Translations under genes and position numbers: made by a program
Origin: Bacteroidota bacterium
Lineage (GTDB): Bacteria; Bacteroidota; Bacteroidia; UKL13-3
Assembly: GCA_947456185.1 (NCBI GenBank)
Contig: CANGPW010000006.1
Location: forward strand, 1-57,890
DNA length: 57,890 nt
Direction of reading: 5' to 3'
Shown here: piece by piece, positions 45,528-54,743 of the stretch
How the letters are laid out: every line of letters starts with the position of its first letter
Position numbering within the stretch: the first letter of the stretch is position 1
The notes under the pieces: generated by a model
Told to the model about the DNA's origin: nothing
Seen by the model: the letters and a program-made list of their open reading frames with translations, nothing else
Databases searched by the model: none

Positions 45528-46586
45528 ATGCTAAAAGTAGCTATTTTATTACCATCATTAGCCCGAACGGGTCCCATTTTTGTGGCACACAAAATAGTAG
45601 AAAATTTAAAACATGAAGTAGATTTTACTGTTTTTTATTTAGATAAAATTGAACACCTGCCATTTGATTGTAAAACAGTAAAAATAAGTTTTTTTGAAAA
45701 AATAAAGTTCAGAGAATTTGATGTGATACATTCACATATGATGAGACCTGATTTGTATTTAATTTATCATAAAGCAAGTTTATATACCAAAACTGTAACT
45801 ACTTTTCATCAATACATATTTCAAAATTTTAAATATACACACAATGCATTCATTTCATTTATCATTAAAAAATTATGGCTATTTAGAATATCAAAAATAA
45901 ACCAAATTGTTTGTTTGAGTAAAGGAATGAAGGAATATTATAACAAGAAAAAAATTCATCCCTTCATTACAAATATTTATAATGGCGTAAATATTCCAAT
46001 AATTAATAACGACATAAATAGTGATGATTTACAAAAAATACAAGCATTAAAAAGTAAATTCATAATTTTAGGATCAATGGCAAAATATGATGCCAGAAAA
46101 GGATTAGAACAAATTATCAAAGTTTTGGCCATTAATCCGAAATTGGCATTTGTGTTGATTGGAGATGGATCAGAAAAGGAAAAATTATTGGCATTGGCCA
46201 ATCAATTAAATGTAAGTGACAGAATATTTTTTGCAGGATTTAGAAAACATGCTACTGATTATTTACCCTTATTTGATATTTATTTAATACCATCAAGGAG
46301 CGAAGGAGTTAGTTTGGCATTATTAGAAGCGGTAGCATCTAAAACACCCGTTGTATGTTCCGATATTATTAGTTTTACTGAACTTTTTGAAAATGATGAA
46401 TTATCATTTTTTGCGTTAGATAATATTGAATCTTTGAACAATGCAATTGAATTTTCGTTGGCAAATGGCAATGAATTAGTAGAAAAAGCATTCGAAAAAT
46501 ATACGAATAATTTCACTCAAAGTTTAATGGCACAAAACTACTTAAAGCTATATAATAAGCTTGTTGATAAAAACACTTCAAAATAG
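45528..46586 (+). CDS. Family 4 glycosyltransferase
   Basis: A 352-residue GT-B enzyme. The N-terminal half has LLPSLARTGPIFVAHKIVENL, and the C-terminal half has IYNGVNIP, FVLIGDGSEKEKLLALANQL and SRSEGVSLALLEAVASKTP with the E-x7-E pattern of retaining GT4 enzymes. Last gene of the polysaccharide run; about 95 bases separate it from the LysM gene, which has its own promoter. Confidence 0.9.
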   Translation: MLKVAILLPSLARTGPIFVAHKIVENLKHEVDFTVFYLDKIEHLPFDCKTVKISFFEKIKFREFDVIHSHMMRPDLYLIYHKASLYTKTVTTFHQYIFQNFKYTHNAFISFIIKKLWLFRISKINQIVCLSKGMKEYYNKKKIHPFITNIYNGVNIPIINNDINSDDLQKIQALKSKFIILGSMAKYDARKGLEQIIKVLAINPKLAFVLIGDGSEKEKLLALANQLNVSDRIFFAGFRKHATDYLPLFDIYLIPSRSEGVSLALLEAVASKTPVVCSDIISFTELFENDELSFFALDNIESLNNAIEFSLANGNELVEKAFEKYTNNFTQSLMAQNYLKLYNKLVDKNTSK

Positions 46587-46629
46587 ACAATCCACAATTT
46601 AATCAAATAAATAAATTATTTAAACAAGA

Positions 46630-46657
46630 TTGATTTTAAATAATTAACCTATTTTTG
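46630..46657 (+). promoter_or_regulatory. Promoter of the LysM gene
   Basis: TTG (46630-46632), 17 bases, then TATTTTTG (46650-46657), a full match to TTG-N17..23-TAnnTTTG, 23 bases before the ATG. Confidence 0.55.
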
Positions 46658-46680
46658 ATACAAAATAAATTCAAAGTAAA

Positions 46681-47691
46681 ATGAAACATATACTATCCAT
46701 TTTTGCAGCAATATTATTTATAATAAATATTGTAAATGCACAAACTGAGAAATATGAAACAAGATTAATTAACGGTAAACCATTCATAATTTATCAAATA
46801 AAAGAGGGTGAAACTTGGGCAAATATTGCTGAAAAATTTGGCATAGCAGAAAGATCATTAATTGATGCAAACAAACAAGCAAATGGAAGTTTAAAAAATG
46901 TAGTTACATTAAAAGTACCAATAGAAAAATCAACCAACAATGCTTTTAATGAAAATACTATAAATAATAAAAATTCAATACAAATTGAACCTGAAAAAGC
47001 ATTAAATGATACTGATTCAAATAAAAATAAAGTAATAAAAAGTAATAAAAGTAAAGCCGTAAAAAAATATTATTTGGGTAATCCATTAATAGAAAAATCA
47101 ACAGTTTTAGAAGACAATTTAATAAAAAAAACTGAAGATTTAACCAAAGAATTAAATAAGAAAGAATTACAATCAAATTCAAATATAGGAGAAACTAAAG
47201 TTGGTTTAACTCATATTGTTTTAGACGGTGAAACTATTGAATTTGTTGCTAAAAAATATAAAATTACTATCAGTGATATAGCCAATTGGAATAACTTAAA
47301 TCAAAACAAAATTAGAGTTGGCCAAGAGTTAATAGTAAGTTTAAAATCAAATAATAATCCAAATTTGTTATCAAAAGCAATTAATCCTGAATCAAATAAT
47401 AAAATAAAGAACTCAGAAATAGCTGGAAATTTTAGATTTGTAGAAGAAAAAGGACTATGTTTTCTTTCAGAAAAAAAATTTATTGGAATTGCTCATAATA
47501 ATGCACCAGTTGGTACATTATTACTTTTAACAAACACAGAAAACTACAAGAAAATATATGTGAGAGTTACAAGCATTTTAATAAATTCAAATGAAGATGT
47601 AATTATTCAAGTTGATAAAAATACAGCAAAAGAATTGGCATTTAATAGTAGCCTAACAAATGTATCATTAAGTTATAGTACAATTGAATAA
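46681..47691 (+). CDS. LysM protein with degenerate RlpA-like double-psi barrel
   Basis: A 336-residue secreted protein: signal peptide (to NAQ, near residue 21), LysM 1 (about 34-80; YQIKEGETWANIAEKFG), a low-complexity N/K/S-rich linker (about 83-175), LysM 2 (about 178-222; THIVLDGETIEFVAKKY) and a C-terminal domain (about 243-336). That domain reads AHNNAPVGTLLLLTN...VRVTSI...VIIQVDKNTAKELAF, the pattern of RlpA-like barrels. The DRGPF stretch with the catalytic Asp is absent, so lytic transglycosylase activity is unlikely and a peptidoglycan-binding role more probable. Its stop directly abuts the end of aroA. Confidence 0.78.
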   Translation: MKHILSIFAAILFIINIVNAQTEKYETRLINGKPFIIYQIKEGETWANIAEKFGIAERSLIDANKQANGSLKNVVTLKVPIEKSTNNAFNENTINNKNSIQIEPEKALNDTDSNKNKVIKSNKSKAVKKYYLGNPLIEKSTVLEDNLIKKTEDLTKELNKKELQSNSNIGETKVGLTHIVLDGETIEFVAKKYKITISDIANWNNLNQNKIRVGQELIVSLKSNNNPNLLSKAINPESNNKIKNSEIAGNFRFVEEKGLCFLSEKKFIGIAHNNAPVGTLLLLTNTENYKKIYVRVTSILINSNEDVIIQVDKNTAKELAFNSSLTNVSLSYSTIE

Positions 47692-48927
47692 TTAAATATT
47701 TTTCACTGTAATTCCTACTAATTTTAAGTCGTTAAAATAATTTGGATACGACTTTGATACTACTGCTATATTATCAATTTTTAGTTGGTTAAACAGCAAG
47801 GCAAGCGGAGCAAATGCCATTGCCATTCTATGGTCATTATATGTATTAATAGTTATTGATTGGTTATAATCAATATTATTTCTTTGTTTGATAATAATTT
47901 CATCCGATGAATTACTTGCATCATATCCGAATTTTTTCAATTCATTAACAATAGCTAATAACCGATTACTTTCTTTAATTTTCAAATTTTGCAATCCTGA
48001 AATTGTTGCATTAACATTTAAAGCCGCACAAGCGACACATAAAGCTGGAGCTAAATCTATTGCATTCATCAAATCAAATATTAGAAAATCAGTTAAAATA
48101 TTCTCTTTTAAAATAACTATACCTTCATTTGTTTCAGTTGTAGAAACGCCTAATTTTTCGAATATTTTAAATGTAATATGATCACCTTGAATACTTGTTT
48201 TGGACAAACCAATTAAATGAATGGAAAGTTTGGAATTTAAAGCTGCTATTAAATACCAAAATGCTGCACTACTCCAATCTTTTTCAATGGTAAAATCAGC
48301 TATAATCGGTTCATTTTGATAGGGTTTGATTATAATTGAATTTTCAATTAATGATACTGAAAGCCCAAATTCGTTCATAAGCAACGCTGTCATTTTAATA
48401 AAATCAAAAGAAGCAATTTTACCTTTTAAATTTATGGTAATTCCATTTTGAACAAACGGGGCAATTAACATTAAAGCTGTAATGAATTGGCTACTTTCAG
48501 AAGCATCAATATTTATTAATTTTCCAATTAACTTTTTACCATTAATTTTTAAAGGTGGATAATTTGGTTTTTCTAAATAATCTATCTCAGCTCCTAAAAT
48601 TAATAATGCATCAACCAATTCTTTTATTGGCCTTTGTTTCATTCTTTCACTTCCAATTAAATTTATATTTTTGTGTTCTTTAGATGCAAAAAAAGCTGTT
48701 AAAAAACGCATGCAAGTACCAGCATTTTCTATATTTACTTCATTGCTTTCATTTAATAAAACCGAATGCATTAATTGAGTATCATCTGCTGAAGAAATTT
48801 CATTTAAAACAATTTTATTGTTTAATAAAGCATTTATAATTAAAGCCCTATTACTAATACTTTTGGAATTAGGTAAATTAATTACTATATTTTTGATATT
48901 ATTTTTTGTGTAAATTAAACTTTTCAT
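47692..48927 (-). CDS. aroA: 3-phosphoshikimate 1-carboxyvinyltransferase (EPSP synthase)
   Basis: A 411-residue shikimate-pathway enzyme joining shikimate-3-phosphate and phosphoenolpyruvate. LPNSKSISNRALI (18-30), NAGTCMRFLTAFF (68-80), the 'ESSQFITALMLIAPF' region and IKESNRLLAIVNELKKFG near 320-345 are family motifs. The NAGT-x-MR motif has F75 where E. coli has Pro101. Slightly short, as in other Bacteroidota. The gene follows aroB by 3 bases. Confidence 0.95.
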   Translation of the reverse strand: MKSLIYTKNNIKNIVINLPNSKSISNRALIINALLNNKIVLNEISSADDTQLMHSVLLNESNEVNIENAGTCMRFLTAFFASKEHKNINLIGSERMKQRPIKELVDALLILGAEIDYLEKPNYPPLKINGKKLIGKLINIDASESSQFITALMLIAPFVQNGITINLKGKIASFDFIKMTALLMNEFGLSVSLIENSIIIKPYQNEPIIADFTIEKDWSSAAFWYLIAALNSKLSIHLIGLSKTSIQGDHITFKIFEKLGVSTTETNEGIVILKENILTDFLIFDLMNAIDLAPALCVACAALNVNATISGLQNLKIKESNRLLAIVNELKKFGYDASNSSDEIIIKQRNNIDYNQSITINTYNDHRMAMAFAPLALLFNQLKIDNIAVVSKSYPNYFNDLKLVGITVKNI

Positions 48928-48930
48928 TGT

Positions 48931-50001
48931 TTAGTTTTTTTGTGGCACAAAATTTTTATAAAATTCCAATGATTCAATAATTAACTCCATGCTGCAATAA
49001 CAATTAATTTTTGCCTTACCAATTTTCTTCAGTAAAGTAAAATTAATTTCTGAATTGATATTCTTCTTATCATTATGCATTATTTTTAAAAGTTCCTTAT
49101 TGTTCCAATTTGAAATATATTTTAAAAAGTTTTTGAAAATATATTTAACAATTAAATCAAATTCATCTTTACTTAACATATTACTTTTAAAAGATAAATA
49201 AGACTCACAAATAATTCCTACAGCTATTGCTTCGCCATGTTTTAGTGGTTCGGTATCATGAACTAAACTAAAAGTTTCAACGGCATGACCAATGGTATGA
49301 CCAAAGTTTAGCATTTTACGTAAATCCTTTTCAAAAGGATCTCTATTTACTATTTTTATTTTTATTTTAGCTGATTTTTCAATCCACTTTTCTAGCTGTT
49401 CAGCATCTATTTGATTAGTAGAAATAATTTTATTAAATAATTTTTCATCATTAATTAATGCGTGTTTGATCATTTCTGCCAAACCATTTCTTTTTTCAAT
49501 ACTTGAGAGAGTTTTCAAAAATTCAGGGTAAATAAAAATATGTTCTGGGTGTTGAAATACGCCAATTAAATTCTTGTAGTTATTTAAATCAATTCCCTGC
49601 TTCCCTCCTATTGATGCGTCAACCATTGATAAAAGTGTGGTTGGAATATTTATAAAATCAATTCCTCGTTTAAAAGTTGCAGCGCAAAAACCACCAATAT
49701 CGCTTAAGGTTCCACCACCTAAATTAAGTAAAACTGCATTTCTATTGGCAGAGTGTTGTTGTAAATTATCCCAAATATTATTAGCAGTTTGTAAATTTTT
49801 ATAAATTTCACCACTGGCTATTTTTACTAATGTAAAATTTTCTAAATAAGGCTTTAGAATGGGCAAGCAATATTTTTCAGTATTTTCGTCTACTAAAACA
49901 AAAACATTGCTATATGCCTTATTTATAATTGTTTGAGCTAAATGGTTTAATACATTTTCTCCAAAAAAAACTTTATAACTTTTATCGTAAATAACTTTCA
50001 T
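48931..50001 (-). CDS. aroB: 3-dehydroquinate synthase
   Basis: A 356-residue NAD- and metal-dependent enzyme, second step of the shikimate pathway. GGGTLSDIGGFCAATFKRGI and PTTLLSMVDASIGGKQGI are the NAD and phosphate motifs; metal ligands lie in ENGLAEMIKHAL-type sequence and GHTIGHAVE. I chose ATG 50001 (MKVIYDKSYKVFFGEN). The frame is open to 50031, but the extra MITNIVFVIL does not look native. Forms an operon with aroA and diverges from proline dehydrogenase (75 bases between starts). Confidence 0.95.
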   Translation of the reverse strand: MKVIYDKSYKVFFGENVLNHLAQTIINKAYSNVFVLVDENTEKYCLPILKPYLENFTLVKIASGEIYKNLQTANNIWDNLQQHSANRNAVLLNLGGGTLSDIGGFCAATFKRGIDFINIPTTLLSMVDASIGGKQGIDLNNYKNLIGVFQHPEHIFIYPEFLKTLSSIEKRNGLAEMIKHALINDEKLFNKIISTNQIDAEQLEKWIEKSAKIKIKIVNRDPFEKDLRKMLNFGHTIGHAVETFSLVHDTEPLKHGEAIAVGIICESYLSFKSNMLSKDEFDLIVKYIFKNFLKYISNWNNKELLKIMHNDKKNINSEINFTLLKKIGKAKINCYCSMELIIESLEFYKNFVPQKN

Positions 50002-50076
50002 CAATATCACAAAAACAATGTTGGTAATCACTTATTATTGCGCTGCTAAATTAAACAATAAATTATAAGCATTATT

Positions 50077-51258
50077 ATGACAAATAAAATATTACAACTT
50101 GACTTTTCAAATACTGAAATTGCTTTTAAAGCAAAAACAAATTCAGAATTAAGAACTTCATATTTTCTATTTAAAGCTATAGGAATGAATTGGTTAGTTA
50201 AAATTGGAACTCCATTAATTGAAACTGCTTTTGCCTTACATTTACCCATAAAATCATTAATTAAACATACAGTTTACCAGCAATTTGTTGGAGGCGAAAA
50301 CATTACTGAGTGTGAAAAAGCAATTGAAACGCTAAATAAATATCAAATTGGTACTATTTTAGATTATTCGGTAGAAGGAAAAGAAAATGAGATAGATTTT
50401 GAAAATACTTGTAATGAAACCATTGATACCGTTCACAAAGCAAAAGGAAATAAAAAAATACCTTTTTGTGTTTTTAAAGTAACAGGATTAGCAAGATTAT
50501 CATTACTTGAAAAAATAAATAGCAATATCACTTTAAATGAAAATGAAACATTAGAATTTGAAAAAGTAAAAGCCAGGATTGAAAAGATTTGTAATACTGC
50601 TTTTGAAAATGGGGTAAAAATATTTATTGATGCAGAAGAAACTTGGATCCAAAATCCAATTGATCAAATGGCAACTGATATGATGGTAAAATATAATAAA
50701 AAGGAAGCTATAGTTTATAACACTATTCAACTTTATCGTCATGATAGATTAGCATTTTTAAAGGATAGTTTTAACCATGCCATTGCTAATAATTACTTCT
50801 TAGGAATAAAACTGGTAAGAGGAGCTTATATGGAAAAAGAAAGAGCAAGAGCTGCTGAGTTAAACTATTTAGATCCTATTCAAAAAAGTAAAGAAGATAC
50901 CGATCACGATTACGACAATGCATTGAGATTTTGTTTAGAAAACATAGAAAGAATTAGTATCTGCGCTGGTACACATAATGAAAAAAGCAGTACTACTTTA
51001 GCTCAAATGATGCTTGATAACAATATAGAAATAAATGATAAAAGAATATACTTTAGTCAATTATATGGCATGAGCGATAACTTAAGTTTTAATATGGCAA
51101 ATGCCGGTTATAACGTTGCAAAATATTTACCATACGGTCCTGTAAAAGATGTGATGCCTTATTTATTCAGACGAGCTGCTGAGAATACAAGTGTTAAGGG
51201 TCAAACAGGAAGAGAATTGAATTTGATATTAAAAGAAAAAGCAAGAAGAGCTTTATAA
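50077..51258 (+). CDS. Proline dehydrogenase, monofunctional
   Basis: A 393-residue FAD enzyme that oxidises proline to pyrroline-5-carboxylate. The TIM-barrel motifs are present: FCVFKVTGLARLSLLEK (about 129-145), IFIDAEETWIQNPID, YNTIQLYRHDRLAFL, LGIKLVRGAYMEKERARA (about 244-261) and LPYGPVKDVMPYLFRRAAEN (about 353-372, substrate-binding YxxRRxxEN). The partner P5C dehydrogenase is not adjacent. The protein matches mitochondrial-type PRODH found in Bacteroidota. Confidence 0.95.
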   Translation: MTNKILQLDFSNTEIAFKAKTNSELRTSYFLFKAIGMNWLVKIGTPLIETAFALHLPIKSLIKHTVYQQFVGGENITECEKAIETLNKYQIGTILDYSVEGKENEIDFENTCNETIDTVHKAKGNKKIPFCVFKVTGLARLSLLEKINSNITLNENETLEFEKVKARIEKICNTAFENGVKIFIDAEETWIQNPIDQMATDMMVKYNKKEAIVYNTIQLYRHDRLAFLKDSFNHAIANNYFLGIKLVRGAYMEKERARAAELNYLDPIQKSKEDTDHDYDNALRFCLENIERISICAGTHNEKSSTTLAQMMLDNNIEINDKRIYFSQLYGMSDNLSFNMANAGYNVAKYLPYGPVKDVMPYLFRRAAENTSVKGQTGRELNLILKEKARRAL

Positions 51259-51310
51259 AAGAAATTAATTCAATCGTAAAACTAAAAATAATTCGTTTAA
51301 TTGCTAAACT

Positions 51311-52180
51311 ATGAAATATATAATTTTTATATTAGTTATGGTGTGTTTAACCAATACTACAAAAGCACAAAAATTAGATTCCTTAACCCTTGATACTTTA
51401 GTAGATGCTGAGATAAGACTGAATGGTTTAGCACAAAAAATGGTAACTAGTTTAGATGAAATGACCAGGATTAGCAGCGGTAAAAACTTTATTAGAACAC
51501 TTGCTCGAACTTTAAAAACAAATAATTCCTATTTCTATAATTTTGATTCATTGAAGAACATTTCCATCATCGTTTCTCCCGATGATTATTTTAGAATTAT
51601 GACTTGGAACGTGGCAAGCGATGATGAACATTTTAGGAATTTTGGGGTTATTCAAATGAATCCGAGTAAAATTAAGCGAGAAAAAAAGGTATATAATATG
51701 CCTGATTTTTTTCCTTTAATTGATAGAAGTGACAGCATTGAAAATGTATTTTATGCAGAAACTGATGCTGATCATTGGTTTGGTGCTATTTATTATAAAA
51801 TTATAAAAACTCAAACTCAAAAAGGTAGTTATTATACTTTACTAGGTTGGGATGGAGCCACTAATAAAAGTAATAAAAAAATTGCTGATGTTTTATTTTT
51901 CAGAGACAATGAACCATTTTTTGGAGCACCCATTTTTGATATAAAAACCAAGAAACCACTTAACAGAATGATTTGGGAATTTAACAATCATGCCACTATG
52001 ACTTTGCGATATGAAGAAAAAAGAAAGCTTTTCATATACGAAAATATTATTCCGCCAAAACCTGATAATGCTGGCATGTACGAAACCTATTTACCTGATG
52101 GAAGTTATGATTTTATGACATGGAATGGGAAAGTTTGGGAAAAACATAAAGGCATTGTTACCGATTTTCAGATGAAATAA
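51311..52180 (+). CDS. Secreted protein of unknown function
   Basis: A 289-residue protein with a signal peptide (cleavage near TTKAQ, residue 20). I recognise no named domain. Visible features: a helical N-terminal third (about 25-70), then repeated aromatic strands (IIVSPDDYFRIMTWNVA, YYTLLGWDGATNKSNK, IWEFNNHATMTLRYEE) and a C-terminal DGSYDFMTWNGKVWEKHKG that echoes the earlier 'MTWN' strand. The pattern suggests a beta-sandwich or propeller-like fold. It precedes the TonB receptor by 10 bases, so they are probably co-transcribed. Confidence 0.7.
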   Translation: MKYIIFILVMVCLTNTTKAQKLDSLTLDTLVDAEIRLNGLAQKMVTSLDEMTRISSGKNFIRTLARTLKTNNSYFYNFDSLKNISIIVSPDDYFRIMTWNVASDDEHFRNFGVIQMNPSKIKREKKVYNMPDFFPLIDRSDSIENVFYAETDADHWFGAIYYKIIKTQTQKGSYYTLLGWDGATNKSNKKIADVLFFRDNEPFFGAPIFDIKTKKPLNRMIWEFNNHATMTLRYEEKRKLFIYENIIPPKPDNAGMYETYLPDGSYDFMTWNGKVWEKHKGIVTDFQMK

Positions 52181-52190
52181 TGAAACAAAT

Positions 52191-54602
52191 ATGCATATAC
52201 AAAATATAGTCTTTATAAAATACTTTATAAAACAAGTTGTACTTTTATTTTGCTTTTTTATTTTCCAAAATGCTCAAGCGCAAACCTTTCAAATATTTGA
52301 TAAATCAAATAATTTAAGTATTTCTGATTACGAAATTTTTTATTCTGAATTTAATTCTAATTCGAGAGTTACAAAAATTACGGTTGTACATCCAGATTAC
52401 CGTTCATTAAGCATTGAAGCAAATTCAATTAGTAAAAGCGATACTTTTGTTATATACTTAATTCCTTCTACTTTAAAAATAAACGAAGTGGTTATTTCTG
52501 CTAATCGATTTAGTGAAAAACACAAAGATGTGCCAAGGCAAATACAAAGTGTTTCTCAAGCGAATATTCAGTTTCAAAACCGCCAAAATACTGGAGATTT
52601 ATTGGAACAAAGTGGTCATGTTTTTGTGCAAAAAAGTCAGCAAGGAGGCGCAAGTCCAGTTTTACGAGGCTTTGAATCAAATAGGATTTTGTTGGTGGTA
52701 GATGGTGTAAGAATGAACAATGCCATTTATCGCGGTGGTCATTTACAAAATGTGTTAAGAATTGACCAAAACATGTTGGTTAAAAGCGAAATATTATTTG
52801 GAGGTGGAAGTGTAATTTATGGTAGCGATGCGCTTGGAGGTGTAATGTATTTTGAAACCATGAAACCTGTTTTGAATAAAAATATCAGTAATGGATATAT
52901 GCGATACGGTTCTGTTAATAATGAAAGTACTTTTCATTACGATGCAAATATTGGATTTGAAAAATGGGCTCATTTAATAAGTATTACTAACAGTTCATTT
53001 GGCGATTTAAGACAAGGTACCAATAAAGAAAACGTAGATGGCGATAGCATATACCAAAGAAATTATTATGCTACCAGAATTAATAACCGAGATACCATGA
53101 CAAAAAATGCGGATCCTGCTATACAAGTTGGAACGGCTTATTCGCAGTACGATATTATGTACAAGGCATTGTACCAACAAAATGAAAACAAGCAACATGT
53201 ATTTAATTTCCAATTATCAAATACCAATAATGTTCCTAGATATGATAGATTAAATGAATGGAAAGGTACAAAAAACTATCGAAGTGCGGAATGGTATTAT
53301 GGTCCTGAATTACGTACTTTAGCTAGCTATCATTTTAGCAATAACTTAAAACATAAATATGCTGATAAATACAAATTGGTAGTGGCATACCAATATATTG
53401 AGGAAAGTAGAAACGATAGGAGTTGGCAATCACTTTATTTAAACAAAAGAAAAGAATTTTTACATGTAGCTAGTTTAAATTTAGACGCAGTAAAAACATG
53501 GAAACAAAATACAAATTCTATTCACGAAATTAGGTATGGATTAGATGTACAGTATAATTATGTGGCATCAAATGCACACGATGTAAATATCAATACAGGA
53601 GTTATTTCAAAAATTCCCACCCGCTATCCAGCAGGTGGAAGTAACATGGTTTATTTGGCAGCATTTGTAAGTCATTCGTGGGAAATAGGAAAAAAATTAA
53701 TTATAAGTGATGGTTTACGTTATAATTTTGTATCGTTGAATTCAACCTTTAATAACTTATTTTTCTTTCCTTTTTTAAACAACAAATTGATTCAAAATAA
53801 CCATGCTTTGAACGGTAATGTAGGCTTGGTATTTAACCCAATAAAAAACTTAAAACTATATACCAATGCATGCTCTGCATTTAGGGTACCTAACTTAGAC
53901 GATGTAAATAAAGTATTTGATAGTAGGTCGGGAGAAGCTATTGTTACTCCAAATGCTGACTTAAAACCTGAATATACTTCTAACTATGAGTTGGGGTTGA
54001 GCACCATTTATAAAAAAATAAAATTTGAAGCAGTAGGTTATTTCACACAAATTCAAAATGCTATAATCGTAAAGTCAAGTACTTTAAATGGATTGGATTC
54101 TGCAATTTATAATGGAATAAATACAAAAGTTTTTAGCAATCAAAATGCGCAGCAAGCTTATATTTATGGTTATAGCGTTCAGTTGGCAGCCGATTTATTT
54201 AAATCATTAGCTGTTACTTCCTCTTTAAATTATACATACGGACGCATAATAGAAAATGGGAAAGAAACTCCATTAGACCATATTCCACCAATGTTTGGCA
54301 GAACTGCTGTTTCGTATTTTACTAAAAAGTTTTCGGCCGAAATAAGTTCACTTTATAATGGTTGGAAAAATATAGCAGACTTTAACATAAATGGTGAAGA
54401 TAATGCTGTTTATGCCACTCCAAAAGGTTCTCCATCATGGTATACTTTAAACTTAAAAGCGCAATATGCTTTGGGCAAAAAAGGTAAAATTCAATTACAA
54501 TCAGGAATTGATAATATTACCGATACGCAATACCGTGTTTTTGCCTCTGGAATGAGTGCTGCTGGCCGTAATATTTGGATATGTGTTAGGGTAAAGATTT
54601 AG
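52191..54602 (+). CDS. TonB-dependent outer-membrane receptor
   Basis: An 803-residue receptor: signal peptide (cleavage near NAQAQ, residue 31), a short carboxypeptidase-regulatory-like start (about 32-95), the plug (about 100-225; 'VVISANRFSEKHKDVPRQI', 'GASPVLRGFESNRILLVVDGVRMNNAIY', 'YGSDALGGVMYF') and a 22-strand barrel. The RGFESNR...DGVRMN sequence resembles haemin/haemoglobin receptors, though no diagnostic ligand motif is clear. Translated just after the unknown secreted protein. It is not next to a SusD, so it is more likely for a metal complex or cofactor than for glycan. Confidence 0.9.
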   Translation: MHIQNIVFIKYFIKQVVLLFCFFIFQNAQAQTFQIFDKSNNLSISDYEIFYSEFNSNSRVTKITVVHPDYRSLSIEANSISKSDTFVIYLIPSTLKINEVVISANRFSEKHKDVPRQIQSVSQANIQFQNRQNTGDLLEQSGHVFVQKSQQGGASPVLRGFESNRILLVVDGVRMNNAIYRGGHLQNVLRIDQNMLVKSEILFGGGSVIYGSDALGGVMYFETMKPVLNKNISNGYMRYGSVNNESTFHYDANIGFEKWAHLISITNSSFGDLRQGTNKENVDGDSIYQRNYYATRINNRDTMTKNADPAIQVGTAYSQYDIMYKALYQQNENKQHVFNFQLSNTNNVPRYDRLNEWKGTKNYRSAEWYYGPELRTLASYHFSNNLKHKYADKYKLVVAYQYIEESRNDRSWQSLYLNKRKEFLHVASLNLDAVKTWKQNTNSIHEIRYGLDVQYNYVASNAHDVNINTGVISKIPTRYPAGGSNMVYLAAFVSHSWEIGKKLIISDGLRYNFVSLNSTFNNLFFFPFLNNKLIQNNHALNGNVGLVFNPIKNLKLYTNACSAFRVPNLDDVNKVFDSRSGEAIVTPNADLKPEYTSNYELGLSTIYKKIKFEAVGYFTQIQNAIIVKSSTLNGLDSAIYNGINTKVFSNQNAQQAYIYGYSVQLAADLFKSLAVTSSLNYTYGRIIENGKETPLDHIPPMFGRTAVSYFTKKFSAEISSLYNGWKNIADFNINGEDNAVYATPKGSPSWYTLNLKAQYALGKKGKIQLQSGIDNITDTQYRVFASGMSAAGRNIWICVRVKI

Positions 54603-54674
54603 GTGTTTAAGTGTTTAATTTTTAAATTATTTAGGTGTTTAAGTGTATAGGTGTTTAAGTGTTTAAGTGTTTTT
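54603..54674. repeat. 8-bp tandem repeats (GTGTTTAA)
   Basis: GTGTTTAA occurs at 54603-54610, 54611-54618, then in perfect 8-bp register at 54635, 54643 (variant GTGTATAG), 54651, 54659 and 54667 (variant GTGTTTTT). It starts right at the TonB receptor stop, in the gap before the convergent PagL-like gene. A second degenerate repeat, CATA-A/C-TTTATA-type, fills 54678-54737. Confidence 0.75.
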
Positions 54675-54743
54675 TTATACTTCATAATTTATACTTTCCA
54701 GATGTGTCGGGACTTCATACTTTATAATTCATACTTTACTAAA

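Noticed and set aside
44439-46586. Recent duplication of the glycosyltransferase genes
   Set aside because: The two GT2 proteins share only family motifs and the third is a GT4; no extended identity.
46958-47182. Reverse-strand ORF rich in L, F and Y over the LysM linker
   Set aside because: It is the complement of an A-rich Asn/Lys linker, which always gives a Leu/Phe/Tyr-rich antisense frame.
54603-54674. Repeat array that could be read as CRISPR
   Set aside because: Units are 8 bp and directly adjacent with no unique spacers, and no cas genes are present.
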